DNA from: DSXH01 sp037446915
Lineage (GTDB): Bacteria > Bacteroidota > Ignavibacteria > Ignavibacteriales > Melioribacteraceae
Assembly: GCA_037446915.1 (NCBI GenBank)
Contig: JBBIHP010000132.1
Span: forward strand, 1 to 6,449
Direction of reading: 5' to 3'
Length of the DNA stretch: 6,449 bases
The notes beneath the pieces are model-generated. The model had not been told where the DNA came from. It did not search any database and was given only the letters and a program-made list of their open reading frames with translations. The position numbers and the translations under genes were made by a program. Positions 1 through 4,838 of this stretch are shown piece after piece (positions within the stretch are counted from its first letter, which is position 1; each line of letters begins with the position of its first letter).

Positions 1-537
1 AGTACAAGTATAAACTCCCGCTCTGGGCTTTTCCGCTTCGTTAAGTATGACTTCTTTATGACAGAAGAAACACTCAAATACATTACTCCACTCATACCAT
101 TCAGCATAAACTTCTTCATTACCACATTTTGAACATTTTGTTTTATAGAGTGGTAAAATTTCTTTTTCGGCTTTTTGTTTTACTTCCATAAAAGCATTTT
201 CGAAATTTTCTATATCAAGTGGTGTTACTTCCATTTCTGTTATAAAAGTTGCAAGTGGATTGAGGTCTACTCCAATTACTTTTCTTCTTAGTTTCAATCC
301 TTCCACAACTGTAACTCCACCACCGCAAAACGGATCAAGAATTATATCGCCAGCTTCAGTGTAGTGTTTTATTATATATTCAAAAACATTCCAAGGTCGT
401 CTTGCATAATAACGGTGCATTTTGTAAACAGGAGTATGCTGTTCGGCATTAACAGGATGATCAAGCGGACGAGGCGGTTTAATCTTTGGTCCTTCTTTCG
501 ATTTTTGGAGTGCAATTTCTTCTTTGATTGAGAACAT
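1..537 (-). CDS. DNA methylase (N4/N6 amino-methyltransferase fold) with Zn-ribbon insertion, N-terminal part
   Basis: This is an open frame of 179 codons read leftward and running off position 1, so the C-terminal part is missing. I translated it by hand. Residues 41-52 (HRYYARRPWNVF) resemble the segment before motif I in DNA amino-methyltransferases. Residues 67-75 (LDPFCGGGV) are the AdoMet-binding motif I, and VDLNP at 90-94 fits the acidic loop that contacts AdoMet. Two cysteine pairs follow, C135-x2-C138 and C156-x2-C159, with a further Cys at 178, which suggests a Zn-ribbon insertion. This arrangement recalls the Zn-ribbon adenine-specific methylases of COG1743. Motif IV (D/N-P-P-Y/W) is outside the window, so whether it makes N6-methyladenine or N4-methylcytosine, and whether it is active, cannot be told. 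The start is the first ATG after an in-frame TGA at 541-543. There is no clear Shine-Dalgarno. No restriction gene is visible beside it. Family confidence is high; exact subfamily is uncertain. Confidence 0.85.
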   Translation of the reverse strand, partial: MFSIKEEIALQKSKEGPKIKPPRPLDHPVNAEQHTPVYKMHRYYARRPWNVFEYIIKHYTEAGDIILDPFCGGGVTVVEGLKLRRKVIGVDLNPLATFITEMEVTPLDIENFENAFMEVKQKAEKEILPLYKTKCSKCGNEEVYAEWYEWSNVFECFFCHKEVILNEAEKPRAGVYTCT

Positions 538-615
538 TTTTCAAATTTTCATAGTTTTCTAAATCCAAGATAAAAAATTGATTTTGTTCTCACCAAATAT
601 TTATTAAATAAGTAG

Positions 616-644
616 TTGACAAAATGAAAAATCTACCATATATT
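616..644 (+). promoter_or_regulatory. sigma70-type promoter of the membrane protein/regulator/receptor unit
   Basis: The -35 box TTGACA (616-621) is a perfect consensus match. After a 17-nt spacer comes TATATT (639-644), five of six to the consensus -10. The start of transcription would fall near 651, giving a leader of about 33 nt before the ATG at 684. A Shine-Dalgarno-like AAGGA lies at 673-677. It lies in the 146-nt gap between the divergent methylase and the membrane-protein gene. The match is by eye; no start site is known. Confidence 0.7.
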
Positions 645-645
645 C

Positions 646-670
646 ACTTTAGAAAATAAAGCACTTTGTA
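646..670 (+). promoter_or_regulatory. operator-like motif, copy 1 (over the predicted transcription start)
   Basis: The stretch begins ACTTTAGAAAATAAAG and continues to a further CTTT at 664-667, giving the pattern CTTT-N7-AAAG-N2-CTTT. It contains the inverted repeat CTTTA/TAAAG (647-651 and 657-661). The same 25 nt occur with 19 identities at 1589-1613, before the TPR gene. It sits just downstream of the -10 box, where a bound repressor would block transcription. The likely binder is the winged-helix protein encoded in the unit; that is inference. The AT-rich background makes chance similarity possible. Confidence 0.4.
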
Positions 671-683
671 AAAAGGAAGAAAA

Positions 684-1280
684 ATGGACGATAAAACAGC
701 ATTAGAGGAATTGCAGTTCATACGGAAAGTAATCGATGAAACGCGTCAAAGCGTTGTTTACAACGGCAAGGATTATATTTTCTGGGGCATTATTGTAATA
801 ATAGGAATGATGTCAACTTATATTTTAGTTATAAACGAAATCTACTTCAGATATTTTTATATCTGGTTAGTATTGATTCCTGTAGGCTGGGCTTACTCAC
901 TCTATAATAGCAAAAAAGAAAAAGCAAAAAATCCATCAACTTTTGCTGGCAAACTTATTGGATATGTTTGGGGTGTTTCCGGTATTGCAATGACCATTAT
1001 TGGATTTATCGGGCCCTACAGCGGTGCAATAAATCCAATGGGAATTAGTCCAATTGCTTGCATCATAATGGGCGGAGCTTACTTTCTTACCGGAAAATTG
1101 TGTGAAGCTAAATGGATGAGTTATTTATCTTACGGTTGGTGGATTGGCGGAACTGCATTATTATTCATCAAGACTATCGAATCTTTTTTAATTATGTCAC
1201 TATTAATGTTATTCTTTCAAACAATTCCCGGAATTGTTATTTATAGAAAATACAAAAAAGAAATAGCGGTTAAGTCGTGA
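684..1280 (+). CDS. six-helix integral membrane protein, probable partner of the adjacent regulator
   Basis: This is a 198-residue inner-membrane protein of unrecognised family. A polar N-terminus of about 30 residues, rich in charged residues and probably helical, precedes six hydrophobic segments at roughly 31-50, 56-74, 90-110, 119-138, 145-163 and 166-187. A basic loop (KKEKAK, 77-82) and a basic tail (RKYKKE) both suggest cytoplasmic ends, so both termini should face the cytoplasm. No catalytic motif, transporter signature or metal-binding cluster is seen. The ATG is preceded by AAGGAAG about 5 nt upstream. Its stop overlaps the start of the winged-helix gene (GTGA, 4 nt), so the two are probably translationally coupled. 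By analogy with other pairs of a small DNA-binding protein and a membrane protein (for example PadR-type regulators with membrane partners), it may sense an envelope signal or hold the regulator at the membrane. That role is inference only. Confidence 0.85.
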   Translation: MDDKTALEELQFIRKVIDETRQSVVYNGKDYIFWGIIVIIGMMSTYILVINEIYFRYFYIWLVLIPVGWAYSLYNSKKEKAKNPSTFAGKLIGYVWGVSGIAMTIIGFIGPYSGAINPMGISPIACIIMGGAYFLTGKLCEAKWMSYLSYGWWIGGTALLFIKTIESFLIMSLLMLFFQTIPGIVIYRKYKKEIAVKS

Positions 1281-1573
1281 GCCAGTTCGATTATCAACAA
1301 ATTGATGATATTATACATTCCAGAATCCGTCTAGCAATTATGGCTCTTTTAATTTCTATTGAAGAAGCCGAGTTTAATTTTATTAGAGATAAAGTTAATA
1401 CAACAGACGGCAACCTTAGCGTTCATATCAGAAAACTTGAGGAAGCCGGATATGTTTCTGTTAAAAAGGAATTTATAGACAGGAAGCCGCGTACAACTTT
1501 TTCCCTTACTAAAACTGGAAAGAAATCATTCGAAATTTATCTGGATCATCTTGAAAAACTAATAAAGAAATAA
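1277..1573 (+). CDS. winged-helix transcriptional regulator (HTH_34-like, MarR/ArsR fold)
   Basis: This 98-residue single-domain protein resembles the stand-alone winged-helix DNA-binding family (Pfam HTH_34 type). After helix 1 (about 9-28), a second helix near 34-41 leads to a recognition helix at about 43-57, followed by the beta-wing at 60-78 (VSVKKEFIDRKPRTTFSLT). The closing segment TKTGKKSFEIYLDHLEKLI is typical of the family and probably dimerises. There are no cysteines and no ligand-binding domain, so any signal must come from a partner or a small molecule at the dimer interface. The start is GTG at 1277, overlapping the TGA of the membrane-protein gene by 4 nt. No good Shine-Dalgarno is present, which fits translational coupling. 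It likely regulates its own unit through the repeated motif at 646-670 and 1589-1613 (inference). The fold assignment is secure; the target is not shown. Confidence 0.92.
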   Translation: MSQFDYQQIDDIIHSRIRLAIMALLISIEEAEFNFIRDKVNTTDGNLSVHIRKLEEAGYVSVKKEFIDRKPRTTFSLTKTGKKSFEIYLDHLEKLIKK

Positions 1574-1588
1574 TTTTTTTATTTATTT

Positions 1589-1613
1589 ACTTTATAAAAC
1601 AAAGTTCTTTACA
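1589..1613 (+). promoter_or_regulatory. operator-like motif, copy 2 (between regulator and TPR genes)
   Basis: The stretch begins ACTTTATAAAACAAAG and continues to CTTT at 1607-1610, the same CTTT-N7-AAAG-N2-CTTT pattern as at 646-670 (19 of 25 positions identical). It lies in the only sizeable gap inside the unit (59 nt) and includes a TATAAA at 1593-1598 that could serve as a -10 box. No convincing -35 box is found 16-18 nt before it. If the motif is a regulator-binding site, this copy would let the TPR and receptor genes be controlled separately from the regulator pair. Confidence 0.35.
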
Positions 1614-1632
1614 CAATAATAAAGAGGTTAAC

Positions 1633-2409
1633 ATGAAAAACGTAATCCAACTATTAATTATTCTCTTGCTCGTAATTACAAATCTCTTATCTGCTCAAAA
1701 TCAAAACGGAATAGAAGAGAGCAAAATACTGGATGCAATAAACCTTGCAGACAAAGCATTAGTTGTTTACGATAAAGATATGCTTCTTAAAGCACGTGAA
1801 GTATTCGAAAAAGCAAGTGATAATCTTACATGTTTGTTTTTTCAAACTTTCTGTGAGTATAAACTTCTGGAAATGAGCAGCCGCCCGGGCAATGGAGACC
1901 TATTCGATAAAATATACGACACCTCTGTTGTAAATGCTGAAAAATTATCATCAATAAAGAATTATGAGTCTGAAGGTAAAACATTGCTTGCCGGAATCTA
2001 CATGATGAAAATTGCTACCAATCCTATGTCGGCAGTTTCACTTACTTCGAAAATTCATTCTTTACTTGATGATGCACAAAAAGATAATCCGGATAATCCA
2101 CGTTCTTTCCTTATTAGAGGAATTATGAAATTCCAGACGCCGGGAATTTTTGGAGGAAGCAATGAGGACGCTGCAAAAAACTTTTCAAAAGCTATCCAGC
2201 TTTTCGAGAAACAGGACGAAGTTGATCTTATGAAACCTCATTGGGGTTATTTAGAAGCACTTGCGTGGATTGGAAGAACTCAGGAAAAATTGGAAAACTT
2301 TGATGCTGCAAAATTCTCATATCAGAAAGTTCTTAATCTTGAACCAGATTATACATGGGTAAAATATTCCCTGCTGCCGAGTCTGCTTAAGAAAATTGAG
2401 AATAAGTAA
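1633..2409 (+). CDS. exported TPR-repeat protein
   Basis: This 258-residue protein has a clear signal peptide: MKN, a hydrophobic core at 4-20, and likely cleavage after the alanine in LLSA-Q (residue 21). It should act in the periplasm or at an envelope surface. The mature part is mostly helical. A well-formed TPR unit lies near 205-240 (GYLEALAWIGRTQEKLENFDAAKFSYQ and onward, with the G/Y/A pattern and the closing LEPDY). A second helical pair lies around 156-192, carrying PGIFGG (170-175) followed by the AAKNFSKAIQLF helix. Earlier helices at 33-80 and 112-150 are weaker TPR-like segments. There are no enzyme motifs. The start is supported by AGAGG at 1623-1627, 5 nt before the ATG. It lies 21 nt ahead of the TonB-dependent receptor, so it may assist that receptor or handle its cargo. 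TPRs bind proteins, so a scaffold role is plausible but not shown. Confidence 0.85.
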   Translation: MKNVIQLLIILLLVITNLLSAQNQNGIEESKILDAINLADKALVVYDKDMLLKAREVFEKASDNLTCLFFQTFCEYKLLEMSSRPGNGDLFDKIYDTSVVNAEKLSSIKNYESEGKTLLAGIYMMKIATNPMSAVSLTSKIHSLLDDAQKDNPDNPRSFLIRGIMKFQTPGIFGGSNEDAAKNFSKAIQLFEKQDEVDLMKPHWGYLEALAWIGRTQEKLENFDAAKFSYQKVLNLEPDYTWVKYSLLPSLLKKIENK

Positions 2410-2430
2410 TTATTGTAAGAAAGGTGCGTT

Positions 2431-4644
2431 ATGAAACAATTTACGAAATTTCATTTGCTGTTATTCTCACTGTTCTTTGCATTTCAATTAAATTATGGAC
2501 AGACTAAAACTAAGATTGATGGAACAATAAGAGATGAAAAGAATAAACCAATTCCATATGTTAATATCTTTCTACTGAATACAACTGACGGGACAATGAG
2601 TGATGAAGAAGGTAATTTCAGTTTTAAAACCTCTCACAAAGGAAAAGTAGTTCTAATTGCCAGTATTGTCGGGTATAAAAAATTTGAAAGAGAGTTTGAA
2701 ATTACAGAAACGAAATTTCACTTTGATATACAGCTTAAAGAGAAAGCCATTAATCTGAAAGAAACTATTGTAACAGGAAGTTCTTACGGTTCAGAAAAGG
2801 AGAAAGGACTGGTTATTAGCAGAATGGATGTACTTACTACTCCGGGAGGAGCCGCCGACATTTTCCAATCTCTTAAAACATTGCCCGGTTTAACTCAGGT
2901 TTCGGAGAGCGCTGAACTCTATGTAAGGGGGGGTGATCCGATTGAAACGCTTACAATGATTGATGGAGCGATTGTTTATCATCCATTTACATTTGAATCT
3001 GCATACGGAGGAATTTTTTCTAATCTCACTCAAAGTGCAGTAAAAGGAATTTACTTTTCAAGTGGAGGATTCTCTTCAAAATATGGTAATGTTCTCTCCG
3101 GAGTACTTGATATTGAAACGCGGGATCAGCCTTCGAGGTCACAATATCAAATTGGTCTATCGCTGGCAAACGGTTCTTTATCTGCAGATATTCCAATAGA
3201 TGATGGTAAACTTGGAATGTATTTCGATCTTAGACAAAGTTTTACAAAACCAATCTTCTGGTTAAATGGTGGATTGGATAGGATGACATTATCTCCAACT
3301 TCAAGAAATGGAACTGGTGGAATAATTTATTCTTATTCCAAAACGGGTAAGTTAAAATTATTTGGAATGATTGCAGATGACAAGCAAGGAGTAAAAGTAG
3401 AACGGGCTGAGTATACAGGCGCTTTCAACGGCAATTCCAATAATGTTTTTGTAAATCTGCAAAACACCAATATTCTTTTCGAATCAGTTATAATGAAGAA
3501 TAGTGTTGCTTATAATAAGTATTCCAACAACTGGCTGATTGGAATACTTGATCTTACCAAAACCGATTATGTTTATACATTCAGAAATGATTTTGAAATT
3601 TCAGTTAATTCCTCAAATAAAATCCTTGTTGGTGCTGAATATGAAAAGCGCGAAGTAAACTATCTTGGTAAAATTCCGGAAGATGATTTCGATATTCGAC
3701 CTGAAGGTAATTCAAAAATAATCGATGCAACATTTTATGGATCACGAATTGCCGGTTATACAGAATTTCAATCTGCTAATCCATTCAGATTACAGAATGT
3801 ATCAGTTGCCGCCGGACTACGTTATGATAAAATCCCGGAATTGGATCTCGGCTGGTTAGATCCGAGATTTAGTGTCAGCTATAAACTGAGTGATAAGTCA
3901 ACAGTTAAATTTGGTGCAGGAATTTTTCATCAGCTCCCAAATCCACAATTATTCCGTTCTGTAGATGGTAATCCGAATTTAAAATCAATGCGCGCAGATC
4001 ATTTGATCGTATCATACGATTATAATATCGATGATCAGAATTCCTTCAGGATGGAAGTATATCACAAGAATTATTCTAACCTTCCGAAAGAAAATCTGAT
4101 CCTCAATTATGATAACAGCGGTAAAGGTTTTGCAAATGGTGTGGATATTATTTTCAAAGGAATTCTTCCGTTTAATATTACCGGATGGATCTCTTACGGA
4201 TTTATAAATACAAAACGAGATTGGATGGATTACGATGGGTTAACAAGCAGTTCATTCGATATAACTCATAATTTTTCCCTTGTGCTTAAATATAACATCA
4301 CGGATTTATGGCAGATCGGAATTAATGCCAAATACGCTACGGGTCGTCCTTATACTCCTGTTGAATCATCCTTTTATAGAAGTGATATAAATATCTTTGA
4401 GCCGATTTATGCTGCAACCAATTCAGAAAGATTTCCCGACTATAGGCGAATTGATCTGCGAATTATGCATTTCAACCAGATATTTGAAAACATATCATTG
4501 GTTGCCTATATGGAAGGACTCAATATTTTAAATAATCAAAATATTTTTGGATATACTTATTCTCCGGATTACAAGGAACGAAAAGAAATTAAGAGCTACT
4601 TCGGGCGACGGATGTTAGTATTTGGATTCATGGTTGGTTTTTAA
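2431..4644 (+). CDS. TonB-dependent outer-membrane receptor with carboxypeptidase-regulatory-like N-terminal domain
   Basis: This is a 737-residue outer-membrane active transporter, powered by the TonB/ExbBD complex. A signal peptide (about 1-23, ending NYG-Q) is followed by a carboxypeptidase-D-regulatory-like beta-sandwich at 28-103 (KIDGTIRDEKNKPIPYVNIFL through the GTMSDEEGNFSF turn). The plug domain lies at about 125-230 and includes LPGL, ELYVRGGDP (162-170) and MIDGAIVYHPF. The remaining 500 or so residues are the beta-barrel, ending in an aromatic-rich strand with C-terminal Phe, as outer-membrane proteins do. There is no STN signalling domain and no obvious TonB box. At this length, and with no SusD gene beside it, it is not a typical SusC glycan importer and is closer to the siderophore/cofactor receptor size class; the substrate cannot be read. 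AAAGGTG at 2420-2426 is the ribosome-binding site. The gene is 21 nt behind the TPR gene and is followed by a terminator. A G7 run lies in codons 166-168. Confidence 0.95.
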   Translation: MKQFTKFHLLLFSLFFAFQLNYGQTKTKIDGTIRDEKNKPIPYVNIFLLNTTDGTMSDEEGNFSFKTSHKGKVVLIASIVGYKKFEREFEITETKFHFDIQLKEKAINLKETIVTGSSYGSEKEKGLVISRMDVLTTPGGAADIFQSLKTLPGLTQVSESAELYVRGGDPIETLTMIDGAIVYHPFTFESAYGGIFSNLTQSAVKGIYFSSGGFSSKYGNVLSGVLDIETRDQPSRSQYQIGLSLANGSLSADIPIDDGKLGMYFDLRQSFTKPIFWLNGGLDRMTLSPTSRNGTGGIIYSYSKTGKLKLFGMIADDKQGVKVERAEYTGAFNGNSNNVFVNLQNTNILFESVIMKNSVAYNKYSNNWLIGILDLTKTDYVYTFRNDFEISVNSSNKILVGAEYEKREVNYLGKIPEDDFDIRPEGNSKIIDATFYGSRIAGYTEFQSANPFRLQNVSVAAGLRYDKIPELDLGWLDPRFSVSYKLSDKSTVKFGAGIFHQLPNPQLFRSVDGNPNLKSMRADHLIVSYDYNIDDQNSFRMEVYHKNYSNLPKENLILNYDNSGKGFANGVDIIFKGILPFNITGWISYGFINTKRDWMDYDGLTSSSFDITHNFSLVLKYNITDLWQIGINAKYATGRPYTPVESSFYRSDINIFEPIYAATNSERFPDYRRIDLRIMHFNQIFENISLVAYMEGLNILNNQNIFGYTYSPDYKERKEIKSYFGRRMLVFGFMVGF
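2927..2933 (+). repeat. G7 homopolymer in the receptor plug (possible slippage site)
   Basis: Seven consecutive G bases encode part of Arg166-Gly167-Gly168 (AGG GGG GGT) in the YVRGG plug motif. Gain of one G gives AGG GGG GGG TGA, an immediate stop. Loss of one G gives a TGA after about ten codons. The run is as written in frame here. Whether it varies in length in the population is unknown. Confidence 0.6.
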
Positions 4645-4649
4645 TTAAC

Positions 4650-4690
4650 AGCCGGAGGGAATTTTAATTAATTCATCCGGCTTATTTTTA
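4650..4690 (+). terminator. intrinsic (Rho-independent) terminator of the receptor unit
   Basis: The 7-bp stem AGCCGGA/TCCGGCT (4650-4656 with 4676-4682) is extended after a small bulge by GAATT/AATTC (4659-4663 with 4670-4674), closing a 6-nt loop. A T-rich tail, TATTTTT (4683-4689), follows. It begins 5 nt after the receptor stop codon, so it should end the four-gene unit and insulate the dehydrogenase gene. Confidence 0.85.
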
Positions 4691-4748
4691 TCATGTTTGA
4701 GTTTTAACATAAGATTCGCCTTTATTTTCAAGGGTTTAAGCTATATCC

Positions 4749-4764
4749 ATCCGATTTTTTGGAT
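4749..4764. other. small inverted repeat upstream of the dehydrogenase gene
   Basis: ATCCGA (4749-4754) and TTGGAT (4759-4764) can form a 6-bp stem with one G-T pair and a TTTT loop. It lies in the 148-nt stretch between the terminator and the dehydrogenase start. No T-run follows, so it is not a terminator. It could be an operator half-site pair or chance. I found no convincing -35/-10 pair in this stretch. Confidence 0.2.
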
Positions 4765-4838
4765 TCACACTACATATTTTTCCTAATTTTACCTATCTAA
4801 AAAACTGATTAATCGTAAAACGAAAAGAAGGATACTTT

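Noticed and set aside
591..622. Divergent promoter for the methylase on the minus strand, with TTGTCA as -35 box
   Set aside because: The hexamer at the correct spacing (TATTTG) matches the -10 consensus at only three positions, and the TTGTCA is largely the complement of the plus-strand -35 box.
2431..4644. SusC-type glycan importer
   Set aside because: The protein is much shorter than typical SusC proteins and no SusD-like lipoprotein gene follows; the terminator starts 5 nt after its stop.
4720..4733. Possible third, reverse-oriented copy of the operator-like motif (CTTTATTTTC then AAGG)
   Set aside because: Only ten bases match the complement of copy 1, the second half-site is shifted by one base, and the sequence is mostly T, so chance is likely. 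It also lies downstream of the terminator in a different unit.
4759..4789. Promoter for the dehydrogenase (TTGGAT and TAATTT)
   Set aside because: The spacer is 19 nt and both boxes are weak matches, so I cannot support it.
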